64,000 nt of DNA from Halostreptopolyspora alba (GTDB taxonomy: Bacteria > Actinomycetota > Actinomycetes > Streptosporangiales > Streptosporangiaceae), in assembly GCA_003725585.1 (NCBI GenBank), contig RJMB01000003.1:295197-359196 (forward strand). Reading direction: 5' to 3'. The notes beneath the pieces were generated by a model. The model saw nothing but the letters and a program-made list of their open reading frames with translations, was not told where the DNA came from and ran no database searches. This document shows, in pieces, positions 8,932 to 16,991 of this stretch (within the stretch, counting starts at the first letter, position 1; every line of letters begins with the position of its first letter). A program made the position numbers and the translations under genes.

Positions 8932-9951
8932 GTGAAGAAGATCGGATTCCTGTCCTTTGGACACTGGACACCCTCACCGCGTTCCTGGGTGCGGTCGGCC
9001 TCCGACGCCCTGCGACAGTCGATCGAGCTGGCGGTCGCCGCCGAGGAGGTCGGCGCCGACGGCGCCTATTTCCGGGTGCACCACTTCGCCCGGCAGCTGG
9101 CCTCGCCGTTCCCGCTGCTCGCCGCGATCGGAGCACGAACCGACCGGATCGAGATCGGTACCGGTGTGATCGACATGCGTTACGAGAACCCGCTCTACAT
9201 GGCGGAGGACGCCGGATCCGCGGACCTGATCGCCGGCGGACGGCTGCAGCTGGGGATCAGCCGCGGCTCACCGGAGCAGGTCATCAAGGGGTATGAGTAC
9301 TTCGGCCACCGGCCCGAGGAGGGCTCCACCGACGCCGACATGGCCCGGCAGCACACGGCGCGGTTCCTCGAGGTCCTCACGGGGGAGGGGTTCGCCGAGC
9401 CGAACCCGCGGCCGATGTTTCCCAACCCGCCCGGGCTGCTGCGGATCGAGCCGCACTCGCCGGGGCTGCGCGAGCGAATCTGGTGGGGCGCGGGCACCCG
9501 GGCGAGCGCGCGGTGGACCGGCGAACAGGGCATGCACCTGATGAGTTCGACACTGCTCACAGAGGACACCGGGGTGCCCTTCCACCAGCTGCAGGCCGAG
9601 CAGATCCAGCTCTTCCGCCAGGCGTGGCAGGACGCCGGCCACGGCGGTGAGCCACGGGTGTCGGTCAGCCGCAGCATCTTCCCCATCGTCAGCGAGTTCG
9701 ACCGACGGCTGTTCGGCGGTGAGACCGCCAGCACCGACCAGGTCGGCCACCTGGACAACGGGCTCGCACGGTTCGGCAAAACCTACGCTGGCGAGCCCGA
9801 CCAGCTGGTCGAAGAGCTGGCGCGGGACGAGGCCGTGGCCGCGGCCGACACGCTGCTGCTCACCGTGCCCAACCAACTCGGGGTGGACTACAACGCCCAC
9901 ATCCTCGACAGCCTGTTGCGTTACGTCGCCCCCGAGCTCGGCTGGCGCTGA
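8932..9951 (+). CDS. Luciferase-like (bacterial luciferase/LLM family) flavin-dependent monooxygenase
   Basis: A protein of about 339 residues with the TIM-barrel pattern of the luciferase-like superfamily. It shows FLSFGHW on the first strand, AAEEVGADGAYFRVHHFA (the conserved His after strand 2 region), IEIGTGVIDMRYENPLYMAEDA, and DLIAGGRLQLGISRGSPEQ on the FMN-phosphate-binding side. A C-terminal GKTYAGEPDQLVEEL stretch resembles the usual 'G-P-E-V-A-E' region. I give GTG 8932; TTG 8920 is also in frame and neither has a convincing Shine-Dalgarno sequence. It is monocistronic and followed by a good hairpin terminator at 9963-9993. The substrate is unknown. Such enzymes use reduced FMN or F420. 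Confidence 0.8.
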   Translation: MKKIGFLSFGHWTPSPRSWVRSASDALRQSIELAVAAEEVGADGAYFRVHHFARQLASPFPLLAAIGARTDRIEIGTGVIDMRYENPLYMAEDAGSADLIAGGRLQLGISRGSPEQVIKGYEYFGHRPEEGSTDADMARQHTARFLEVLTGEGFAEPNPRPMFPNPPGLLRIEPHSPGLRERIWWGAGTRASARWTGEQGMHLMSSTLLTEDTGVPFHQLQAEQIQLFRQAWQDAGHGGEPRVSVSRSIFPIVSEFDRRLFGGETASTDQVGHLDNGLARFGKTYAGEPDQLVEELARDEAVAAADTLLLTVPNQLGVDYNAHILDSLLRYVAPELGWR

Positions 9952-9962
9952 TGACGCTGCCG

Positions 9963-9993
9963 CCCTCCCGGGTGGTGGGGACCTCCGGGAGGG
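9963..9993 (+). terminator. Hairpin terminator after the luciferase-like gene
   Basis: A perfect 9-bp inverted repeat, CCCTCCCGG (9963-9971) and CCGGGAGGG (9985-9993), with a 13-nt loop, begins 11 bp after the stop codon. There is no T-run, which is common for actinomycete intrinsic terminators. Confidence 0.65.
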
Positions 9994-10003
9994 GCTCGCC
10001 ATG

Positions 10004-10079
10004 GCCCCGATGTCCGCACGCGTGGCCCCGCACCGATGCCTCGGACCGGCCTTGGCGCCCCAGTCCGCGACATCGGGGC
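10004..10079. repeat. Long-range 11-bp inverted repeat
   Basis: GCCCCGATGTC at 10004-10014 is exactly complementary in inverted orientation to GACATCGGGGC at 10069-10079. The 54 bp between them contain a further GGCGCCCC that could pair with the GGGGCGCC overlapping the right arm. It lies in the 286-bp gap between the monooxygenase terminator and the exonuclease gene. Function unknown; it could be a decayed mobile-element end or an upstream regulatory structure. Confidence 0.35.
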
Positions 10080-10245
10080 GCCGGTGGAAGTGGCCGTCGG
10101 ACCACGCTGGCGCCCTCAGTGTCGTGGTGACCCGGTATGGTCGCACTGGGGTGTCCCAGAGTTCACGTGCCCGCGTGACACCTCCGTCGGGCGTGCGTGG
10201 GCCCCACCCGCTGTGACCGAGCCGCCCGAGAACGAGAGAGCCGGC

Positions 10246-10959
10246 ATGCCTGACTCGTGGCACCGGGGCCGCTTGGCGGCCTTCGACATCGAGACCACCG
10301 GGTTGGACGTGGATACCGACCGGGTGGTGACCGCCGCCGTGTGGCGCATCGACACGACCACCGGGGCCAAGTCGTGCACCGAGTGGGTGGCCGATCCCGG
10401 GATCGACATTCCCGAGGCCGCGACCTCGGTACACGGCATCACCACCGAGTACGCCAGGACGCACGGCAGGCCCGCCCCGGAGGTGGTCACCGCGGTCGCC
10501 GCCGAGTTGGGTTACCTGGTCGGGCGGGGGGTGCCGGTGGTGGTGTTCAACGCGGCCTACGACCTGACCCTGCTGGACCGCGAGCTGGCCCGGCACCGGC
10601 GGAGCGCGGACCTCAACTCCGGGTTGCGGGTGGTCGACCCGATGGTGCTCGACCGGCGGGTCGACCGGTTCCGCACGGGACCGCGCAAACTCGGTGACGT
10701 GTGCGGCCACTACGGCATCACCCTCGACGGGGAAAGCGCGCACGGGTGCCGCGCGGACGCGTTGGCCGCGGCGCGGTTGGCGTGGTGTTTGGCCGAGGCC
10801 CACGAGGAGCTGGCCGCGATGACCGTGGACGAGCTGCACACCGCCCAGGTGCGGTGGCGCGCCGAGCAGGCGGCCTCGTTGCAGGCGTATCTGCGCCGCA
10901 CCTCCGACCCGGAGGCGGTCGTCGACACCCGCTGGCCCATCATCCCCGCCGGGGGATGA
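10246..10959 (+). CDS. DEDDh 3'-5' exonuclease (DnaQ/epsilon-like)
   Basis: A 237-residue RNase H-fold exonuclease. ExoI is AAFDIETTGLDVDTD (catalytic Asp and Glu near residues 14-16), ExoII lies in VVFNAAYDLTLLDREL with the third Asp, and ExoIII is HGCRADALAAARL with the His and Asp of the DEDDh type. The C-terminal 50 residues are a helical tail (AHEELAAMTVDELHTAQVRW). The start at ATG 10246 follows GAGAGAG and leaves a compact domain; an open extension of 70 codons upstream has no family features. Small stand-alone DnaQ proteins like this are widespread in actinomycetes and act in repair or RNA turnover rather than as the replicative proofreader. Its partner is unknown. Confidence 0.85.
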   Translation: MPDSWHRGRLAAFDIETTGLDVDTDRVVTAAVWRIDTTTGAKSCTEWVADPGIDIPEAATSVHGITTEYARTHGRPAPEVVTAVAAELGYLVGRGVPVVVFNAAYDLTLLDRELARHRRSADLNSGLRVVDPMVLDRRVDRFRTGPRKLGDVCGHYGITLDGESAHGCRADALAAARLAWCLAEAHEELAAMTVDELHTAQVRWRAEQAASLQAYLRRTSDPEAVVDTRWPIIPAGG

Positions 10960-10983
10960 GAGCGCCGGGGGAGCGGGGCTCAG

Positions 10984-11256
10984 GTGGGTTCCGTCGCGCT
11001 TCTCGGTGCTACCCGCGTCGCGGCCGCCTCTCTGGGGTTGGGTCTCGGCGTGTCCCCAGCCCTGGCCCACGCCGATGGCGGGGGCCAGGGGCACAGTGGC
11101 CTCACCCGCGCGGAGGCCGCCGTCGAACGGGATGACGGGCTGATCGTCGTCCCGCTCACCGACCGGCCGCACCCATGGCTGCCCGCGGCGTCGGCGGAAC
11201 CGACCTGGCGCGCGGCGGGGAAAGGGCTCGGGAAAGCGCTGTCGCGGGTCGGATGA
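10984..11256 (+). CDS. Possible small exported protein, unknown function
   Basis: An open frame of 90 codons begins at GTG 24 bp after the exonuclease stop. Residues 1-29 look like a Sec signal peptide: a weak n-region, the hydrophobic stretch VAAASLGLGLGVSPALA and an A-x-A-like site (ALAHA). The mature part is acidic/neutral and unremarkable. Third positions are G/C-rich but no Shine-Dalgarno sequence is evident, so it may be a chance open frame in GC-rich DNA. Confidence 0.3.
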   Translation: MGSVALLGATRVAAASLGLGLGVSPALAHADGGGQGHSGLTRAEAAVERDDGLIVVPLTDRPHPWLPAASAEPTWRAAGKGLGKALSRVG

Positions 11257-11415
11257 AGTGGGCACCGGACTTTCCGGTAACCCGATCCGGCGCGCCCGGG
11301 AGTGAGTCCTCTCCTATCGCGATCGCTGGTTTCGTCTTTCTGTCACCGCGACTTTCCGGTGCCCCCTGAACGGGTACACCACCGAGGACGGGGCGTCTCC
11401 AGCCCTTTTCGCGTC

Positions 11416-11458
11416 GCATCGTATTCATTTGCATTCGCATGGTTTAATGCATGTGCAT
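11416..11458. promoter_or_regulatory. Regularly spaced GCAT repeats in the AT-rich leader of the AfsR-like gene
   Basis: The block 11405-11640 is the most AT-rich DNA of this part of the window and must hold the promoter of the regulator at 11660. In it GCAT occurs at 11416, 11431, 11437, 11449 and 11455; the last four form two GCAT-N2-GCAT pairs whose starts are 18 bp apart. Direct repeats at helical-turn spacing are what SARP-type activators bind, so this may be an autoregulatory or partner-regulator site. A sequence-based suggestion only. Confidence 0.35.
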
Positions 11459-11659
11459 TTGCTTAATTCGTGTTTCGGGGTGGATATAAACCCGTTTCCT
11501 TGTGGTGAATGTTCTCTTTCTTGTGGTGGGGGGTTTAAGGGGATCGTTTCTGTTTTTGCTGGCGAGCGCGATGGACGATCTTGGTGAGTTCGAGGTTGTA
11601 TTCAGGTTCGTGGGTATCTGTACTCGTTGACGGGATTAATTCGGATGCGAGGTGGTTTG

Positions 11660-14600
11660 GTGGAGATCTGCCTCCTTGCTCCAGGCGTGCGGGTACTGGT
11701 CGACGGCCAGGCGATCGACGCGGGCCCGTTGAAGGAACGCTCGATTCTGGCGGTTCTCGCTCTCGCGGACAACAGGGTGGTACCACGGCACGTGTTGATC
11801 GAGCGCGTGTGGGGGCCCGAGCACCCCGATAAGCTGCGTAGCAGCGTGTATTCCTACATCAACCGGATCCGTACCCGCCTTTCCCGGGCGAACGCCGATG
11901 TCCACCTGGTGTCGAGACCGCAAGGGTACGCGCTGGAGATCGCCTCGGAGTCCGTGGACTGGCACCGTGTGCGCGCCCTGCGGGCACGCGCGGGAGAGCT
12001 TTCCAAAGCCGGCGAGTATCGGGAAGCCAGCGCGTTGCTGTGGCAGGCGCTTGAGCTGTGGCAGGGCGATCCCCTCGCCGAGGTCCCGGGGACGTGGGCG
12101 CAGGGGATGCGCACGTCGATGGAGTCGATGCGCCTGCTGCTGGTGGCGCAGTGGGCCGAGACAGCCATGGAGCTGGGCGAGTTCGACGATGTGGTTGCCG
12201 TCGTCGCCGACGTGGCCGCTGAGTACCCGACGAACGAACGCCTGGCCCGCATCGTGATCCAATCGCTGGCGGCGAGTGGACGCCAGGCGGAAGCCCTCGA
12301 AAGCTACGAACGACTGCGGGGCCATCTGGCCGAGACACTGGGAAGCGATCCGGGGACACAGACCCAGCGCGTTTATCAGAGGATCCTCAACGGTCACCCG
12401 GTCCAACGCGAGGTTGGTGCAACGGTTGGGCCACGCGTGCACGACAGTCTGCGCCGCGACATCGACGATTTCGTCGCCCGCGGCACCGAGCTGGCCGAGA
12501 TCGTGGCACGGGCACGCAATAACCCGGAGGCCACCGTGGTCCAGGTCATCTCCGGAATGGCCGGGGTCGGCAAGACAGCCCTGGCGGTGCGCGCGGCCCA
12601 TCTTCTGCGCGAGGACTTCGACGTGCGGCTGCACCTGGACCTGCACGGCCACGCCGATGACCACCCGCCGGATGCGATGCAGGCGCTGTACACCCTGCTA
12701 CGGATGCTCGACGTACCGGCCGAGCGCATCCCCGCCGAGCCACAGGCGCGCGCGGCCCTGTGGCGCAGCCAGTTCACCCGAAGACGCGCGCTCCTCCTCT
12801 TCGACGACGCCACCCACGCCCAGGTCGCCCCGCTGATCCCGGGAACCCCCGGATGCTTCGTGCTGATCACGAGTCGCAGGTCGCTGGCCGAACTCGACAC
12901 CACCGCCCACCTCACGCTCAAGCCACCGAACCAGGCCGACGCCGTGCTGATGTTCGCCACGATCGCCGGGCTGACCCCGCAGCGGGCCTCAGAGGCGGGC
13001 ATCGCGCGTGTGGTGCGGGCCTGTGACCGCCTACCGCTGGCCCTGCGGATCGGAGCCGCCCGGCTGAGCCACCATCCGACCTGGACCCCCGAACATCTGG
13101 CCGAGGACCTGTCCCGGGACCGTCTCGGCCAGATGCGCCTGGCCCACCATGATGTCGCCGCCGTGTTCGAGCTGTCGTTCACGGCGCTGAGCCCGCGCGC
13201 CCAGGCGGGATTCCTGCGCCTGGGACTGCTACCGACCACGACGTTCTCCCTGCACACCGCTGCGGCGGGGCTTGGGGAGACCAGCGTGGCCGAATCGGTC
13301 GTCGAGGAACTCTTGGACGCCCACCTGTTGGAGGAGATCGGCCCAGCCCAGTACCGGATGCACGATCTGGTCGGCGACTTCGTCCGCCGCCGTGCGGGAG
13401 AGGAGATCGCGGCGGGGGAGCGCCGCAGCGTGCTGCACCGTGTGCTGGACCACTATCTTCTCGTGGCCGATGCCGCCGACCGCGCTGCCCACCCCGAGCG
13501 CAAACGTCTGGGGCTCACCGTCACCCACCCGACCCCCCTCCCCGCGTTCGATGGTCCGCGGGCCGCGCGCCAGTGGTTCAGCTCGGAGTACCCGGCGCTC
13601 GAAGCCGTCCTCGCCCATGCGTACGAGCACGACTTCGGCGAGCACGCCGGTCGTATAGCGCTGGCGCTGGGAGGTCTGTTCGACACCGACGGTCCCTGGG
13701 AGCGGGCGGAGCGCCACTTCGCCGCCTGCCTGCGACTGTGGCGCGGCCTCGACCACGGCCCCGGGATCGCGCTGGCGGCCTACGAACTGGGCCGAGCACA
13801 GCGGCGCCAGCGTAACCTGGCGGAAGCGGCCGGCAATGCCCGTATCGCGCTGGGTGAGTGGGAACGACACGGAGACGTGCACGGCCAGGCGTGTGCCCAC
13901 GACCTTCTCGGGCTGGTGTGGTTCATGACGAACCGTAACTCCGAGGCCCTGGAGGAGTACCGGACGGCACTGGACCTCCGCCGCTGGGTCAACGACCAAG
14001 GGGGCGCCGCTCACGCGCTCGACCACATCGGTATGTGCCAGCTCCAGCTGGGAGACTACGACGCCGCCGAGTCCGCCTTCACCGACGCGCTGGCGCTTCA
14101 CCGCGGCCTGGACAACCGCTATGCCGAGGCCACGACACTGGGAAACTTCGCCGAACTGGTGTTCAACCGCGGTTATCACCGCGACGCCAAGCGGATGTGC
14201 GAACAGGCTCTGAGCATCTTCGAAGAGCTCGGGGACACCCGGTGTGTCGCGCTGGCGCTCAACAACCTGGGAATCCTGGCCGACTACAAGGAGGACCACC
14301 ACGAGGCGTTGGGATACTTCCAGCGCGCGCACCAACTGCTGTGGCGGATCGGTGACGAGAACCAGGCGATCAACGCCCACACGGGAATCGGGACCACCCA
14401 GCTCGCTCTCGGACACCCGGAGCGGGCACGCGACACCCTCCAACGAAGCCTGGAACTGGTGCGCCCGCTGGAGGACCCCGAGTCGGAGTCCCAGATCATG
14501 CTGGCACTGGGCGACACCCGTGTTTCGCTACGGCAGCCACGTGAGGCGATGCGGTGCTACCGCGACGCCCGCGAGCAGGCCCGCCGGGGTGGTGTGTCCA

Positions 14601-14785
14601 GCATGAACGAGGCACTGGCCCACGAGCGTATCGGTGACCTGTACACCCGCCACGGGCAGCCGAGCGTTGCCCTGGCCCACTGGAACAGGGCTCTTGGGAT
14701 ATTCGACCGGCTGCGGGTGCAGCGTGCCGAGACCAGCCGCATAAAAATCGAGGTATCCCGACAATCTGGAACAATCGGGGCATAG
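11660..14785 (+). CDS. AfsR-like SARP regulator: winged helix, BTAD, NB-ARC, TPR
   Basis: A transcriptional activator of about 1041 residues. Residues 1-90 form an OmpR-like winged helix (VPRHVLIERVWG, SSVYSYINRIRTRLS), about 95-240 a bacterial activation domain, and about 275-560 an NB-ARC STAND ATPase with Walker A GMAGVGKTAL (near 298), Walker B RRALLLFDDATHA and a later DLVGDFVRRRAGEE region. TPR helices fill 690-1030 (repeated LGxxxxRxxLGxxExA patterns). I prefer GTG 11660, with GAGG seven bases upstream and a family-like start (EICLLAPGVRVLVDG); TTG 11627 and ATG 11645 are alternatives. SARP-NB-ARC-TPR proteins such as AfsR switch on antibiotic or developmental genes after ATP-dependent oligomerisation. 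Targets may be the adjacent 15286 unit or the cluster at 1-8465. Confidence 0.9.
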   Translation: MEICLLAPGVRVLVDGQAIDAGPLKERSILAVLALADNRVVPRHVLIERVWGPEHPDKLRSSVYSYINRIRTRLSRANADVHLVSRPQGYALEIASESVDWHRVRALRARAGELSKAGEYREASALLWQALELWQGDPLAEVPGTWAQGMRTSMESMRLLLVAQWAETAMELGEFDDVVAVVADVAAEYPTNERLARIVIQSLAASGRQAEALESYERLRGHLAETLGSDPGTQTQRVYQRILNGHPVQREVGATVGPRVHDSLRRDIDDFVARGTELAEIVARARNNPEATVVQVISGMAGVGKTALAVRAAHLLREDFDVRLHLDLHGHADDHPPDAMQALYTLLRMLDVPAERIPAEPQARAALWRSQFTRRRALLLFDDATHAQVAPLIPGTPGCFVLITSRRSLAELDTTAHLTLKPPNQADAVLMFATIAGLTPQRASEAGIARVVRACDRLPLALRIGAARLSHHPTWTPEHLAEDLSRDRLGQMRLAHHDVAAVFELSFTALSPRAQAGFLRLGLLPTTTFSLHTAAAGLGETSVAESVVEELLDAHLLEEIGPAQYRMHDLVGDFVRRRAGEEIAAGERRSVLHRVLDHYLLVADAADRAAHPERKRLGLTVTHPTPLPAFDGPRAARQWFSSEYPALEAVLAHAYEHDFGEHAGRIALALGGLFDTDGPWERAERHFAACLRLWRGLDHGPGIALAAYELGRAQRRQRNLAEAAGNARIALGEWERHGDVHGQACAHDLLGLVWFMTNRNSEALEEYRTALDLRRWVNDQGGAAHALDHIGMCQLQLGDYDAAESAFTDALALHRGLDNRYAEATTLGNFAELVFNRGYHRDAKRMCEQALSIFEELGDTRCVALALNNLGILADYKEDHHEALGYFQRAHQLLWRIGDENQAINAHTGIGTTQLALGHPERARDTLQRSLELVRPLEDPESESQIMLALGDTRVSLRQPREAMRCYRDAREQARRGGVSSMNEALAHERIGDLYTRHGQPSVALAHWNRALGIFDRLRVQRAETSRIKIEVSRQSGTIGA

Positions 14786-14961
14786 AACGGTGTAGTCGAA
14801 CTTTGTCACACCATCCTTAAAGAGGTGCTAGGGTGCCTGCGGCTGAGTGAGTACTCCTGCCCGGAGGTTCGGGCGCGGCCGGCCGCTTTTCCGTTTTCCC
14901 ATACGGCCGGCCGCTGGCACGCCTCCTCTCACGGCCATTTCCTGCACCACCGAGGAGAACA

Positions 14962-15108
14962 ATGTTGTCCTTCACGGTAACTCACTGCGTCCTGTTTTTC
15001 ATGGCTTCCACGAAGGTCGCAATGGGGGATTTCTCGCCAGAACAGGCCACCGAGGTCACAAATGTCCTCGGCTGGGCCCGGATATATCTGGCTGAGCCGT
15101 TCGGCTGA
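14962..15108 (+). CDS. Possible 48-residue peptide gene between the regulator and the transferase
   Basis: ATG 14962 is preceded by GAGGAG (14952-14957) and opens a 48-codon frame ending TGA at 15106-15108. The peptide begins MLSFTVTHCVLFFMAS, has a polar centre (GDFSPEQATEVTN) and ends in ARIYLAEPFG. Its codons are far less G/C-biased at third positions than those of the neighbours. It fills the otherwise empty 500-bp gap between the AfsR-like gene and the next operon, so it could be a small regulated peptide, a leader peptide, or chance. Confidence 0.3.
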   Translation: MLSFTVTHCVLFFMASTKVAMGDFSPEQATEVTNVLGWARIYLAEPFG

Positions 15109-15285
15109 AAGGACAGCGCCTCATGTGTGACCGCCCCGGTGGCCCGTCGCGAGCGCCGTCGGGGGACACCGATCAAGGTCCACATCCAGTCTTTTGCGAG
15201 CCGGCTCAAGACGCCCGCAAGCGAGCTCTCCAGTCGCCGGGCCCACCGTTGTCTCGACCGCCCACCACAGCGACGGGAGGAGACG

Positions 15286-16515
15286 ATGGTGCGGCAGGAA
15301 GAACGGCCGGAGAGCGGCGACGGGATATCGCTCCCTCCGACGTGGCCGGCCCAGTACACGGTACTCGCGGCCGTGCACCACTGGATGGCCGGGGACCGGA
15401 TCGCTGATGTGGTGCCAGCGCTGTTGGAGACCGACCCCCGAATCCAGGTGCGTTACTCGCCCGTGCCGGGCTCCCAGTTCGCCGCGAGCGGGCGGGAGTA
15501 CGTCGGGCGACTCCACGCGGCCAGCCTTCCCTGGGAACAGGTCCCCACGTGCGACTTCGCCTTGGGGGTCGCGGCCAACCATGGACAGCTGGAGCGGCTA
15601 CGCGCTCCCACCCTGGTGTTGCCCCACGGGGTGGGCTACGCCAAGCGGGTGCCGCGCCGCCCCGGTTACGGCCCGCCCGTGGCCCGCCCGGTTGGGGGCG
15701 CGGTGTATGGCGCCCTGGTCAGGTATGGCCGGGTGGTGCCCGCCGCCATCGGGCTCGCTCACGAGCGTCAGCGTGACCTCATCGCCCAGGTGGTGCCCGA
15801 AGCCGAGGAAGTGTGCCATGTGGTGGGGGACCCCTGCTATGACCGAATGCTCGCCAGTGCCCATATGCGCCGGACCTACCGCCGCGCGGTCGGGGTAGGC
15901 GAGCACGAGCGCCTGGTGGTTCTCTCCAGTACCTGGGGGCCTTCGGGGCTGCTGGGACGCCGCCCCGAGCTTCCGCTGCGCCTGGCGGCGGAGCTCCCGG
16001 ACGATCATGTGGTCGCCGCGGTGCTGCACCCCGGCGTGTGGTGGGCGCACGGTCCCCGCCAGGTCCGCGCGTGGCTCCAACACCACGGGTTGCGCCTGTT
16101 GGCTCCGCACTCGCCCTGGCCGGGGATGCTCGTCGCCGCCGACGTGGTCATCGGCGACCACGGAAGCCTCTCCTACTACGCGGCCGCGCTGGGAAAGCCG
16201 GTGCTCCTGGCGGCCGGTGACCTCGACGACATCGCCCCCGGTTCCCAGGTGGAGGACCTCCACCGTGGCGGGCGAACCTTCCGCCACGACGAACGGCCGG
16301 CCTCCCAGATCGAGGCGGCACTCACCGGTCACGACGTCGAACACGGCGCTCGGCTGGCCCGGTTGCTGACCTCGGTTCCCGGCCAGTCCGCGCGCCTGCT
16401 GCGTCGCAGGATGTACGCGCTGATGGGGTGTGTCGAGCCGGACACCGAACCGCGGCTGCGGCCGTTGCCACCCCCGAGGTTGGTTCCCGACCGCGAGGAG
16501 GCCCGCCCATGTTGA
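15286..16515 (+). CDS. TagF-like / CDP-glycerol glycerophosphotransferase-like GT-B protein
   Basis: A 409-residue cytosolic protein starting at ATG 15286 behind a strong GGGAGGAG; an in-frame GTG at 15127 would add 53 low-quality residues. The second half looks like the nucleotide-binding half of a GT-B transferase: VVLSSTWGPSGLLG, then HPGVWWAHGPRQV, then MLVAADVVIGDHGSLSYYAAALGKPVLLA, the last resembling the 'aDvlItDySSv...la.KPii' motif of CDP-glycerol glycerophosphotransferases. The N-terminal half has ALGVAANHGQLERLRAPTLVLPHGVG. No membrane segment is present. It overlaps the next gene by 7 bp. The family is moderately sure; donor and acceptor are unknown. Confidence 0.6.
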   Translation: MVRQEERPESGDGISLPPTWPAQYTVLAAVHHWMAGDRIADVVPALLETDPRIQVRYSPVPGSQFAASGREYVGRLHAASLPWEQVPTCDFALGVAANHGQLERLRAPTLVLPHGVGYAKRVPRRPGYGPPVARPVGGAVYGALVRYGRVVPAAIGLAHERQRDLIAQVVPEAEEVCHVVGDPCYDRMLASAHMRRTYRRAVGVGEHERLVVLSSTWGPSGLLGRRPELPLRLAAELPDDHVVAAVLHPGVWWAHGPRQVRAWLQHHGLRLLAPHSPWPGMLVAADVVIGDHGSLSYYAAALGKPVLLAAGDLDDIAPGSQVEDLHRGGRTFRHDERPASQIEAALTGHDVEHGARLARLLTSVPGQSARLLRRRMYALMGCVEPDTEPRLRPLPPPRLVPDREEARPC

Positions 16516-16991
16516 CGGGCACGACCGGGGCCTTCGCACGGTGCGCGTTGACGATCACGACCAGTGCCGGGACGCGGCTGCGGCATCTCGTCGACGACCA
16601 TCTTCGGGCCGGCGTGAACGCCGCGGAACACTGGTTGCTGGCGGCCGACGTGATCATCGTGCCCGGCGAGGACGAACCACGTGAGGCAGCGGCGGCGGGG
16701 TTCCTGCGCTATCCCGGATGCCGCGTGATCGCGACCCAGAGCGCGCGACCAACGGTGTTCGCCCGTGGTGCGGACACTGCTCTGCCCGCGCGTTCGAACT
16801 GGGAGGCCCAACTGGCGGCCTCGCTGACCCACAGCTGGCTGGCCGCGGGTGGCACCATGGACGATCTCGCCTCCGCCTGGCCCACCTGGCGGTTCACCCC
16901 TCCCCTTCAGCGGGAAGGTCGGCCAGACGTCGCTGTATCGCTGCGGCTTGCGGAGCGTGGAGCGCGGTGTAGATGGCGAGCGCGTGGCTGA
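16509..16991 (+). CDS. Unknown 160-residue protein coupled to the TagF-like gene
   Basis: The ATG at 16509 follows GAGGAGG and overlaps the end of the upstream gene, so the two are probably made together. The product has an alpha/beta look (HLVDDHLRAGVNAAEHWLL, then a strand ADVIIVPGEDEPREAAAAGF, then a second strand CRVIATQ). I do not recognise a family. Its last 98 bp overlap, tail to tail, the end of the minus-strand STAND ATPase gene, so one of the two C-termini encodes a doubly constrained stretch. Confidence 0.55.
   Translation: MLTGTTGAFARCALTITTSAGTRLRHLVDDHLRAGVNAAEHWLLAADVIIVPGEDEPREAAAAGFLRYPGCRVIATQSARPTVFARGADTALPARSNWEAQLAASLTHSWLAAGGTMDDLASAWPTWRFTPPLQREGRPDVAVSLRLAERGARCRWRARG

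Noticed and set aside
9268..11265. 665-codon minus-strand open frame opposite the monooxygenase and exonuclease
   Set aside because: No domain pattern, no ribosome site, and it mirrors genes with clear catalytic motifs on the plus strand.
13229..14443. 404-codon minus-strand open frame opposite the TPR part of the AfsR-like gene
   Set aside because: A shadow of the TPR coding sequence; composition (His/Val/Gln-rich) is typical of antisense frames.
14804..14836. Possible promoter TTGTCA...TAGGGT downstream of the AfsR-like gene
   Set aside because: The spacer is 20 bp, too long for a standard promoter, and the hexamers are weak. Some promoter must lie in this gap, but I could not fix it.
14847..15095. 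82-codon plus-strand frame starting at ATG/GTG 14847
   Set aside because: It overlaps the better supported 48-codon frame at 14962, lacks a ribosome site and has no motif.
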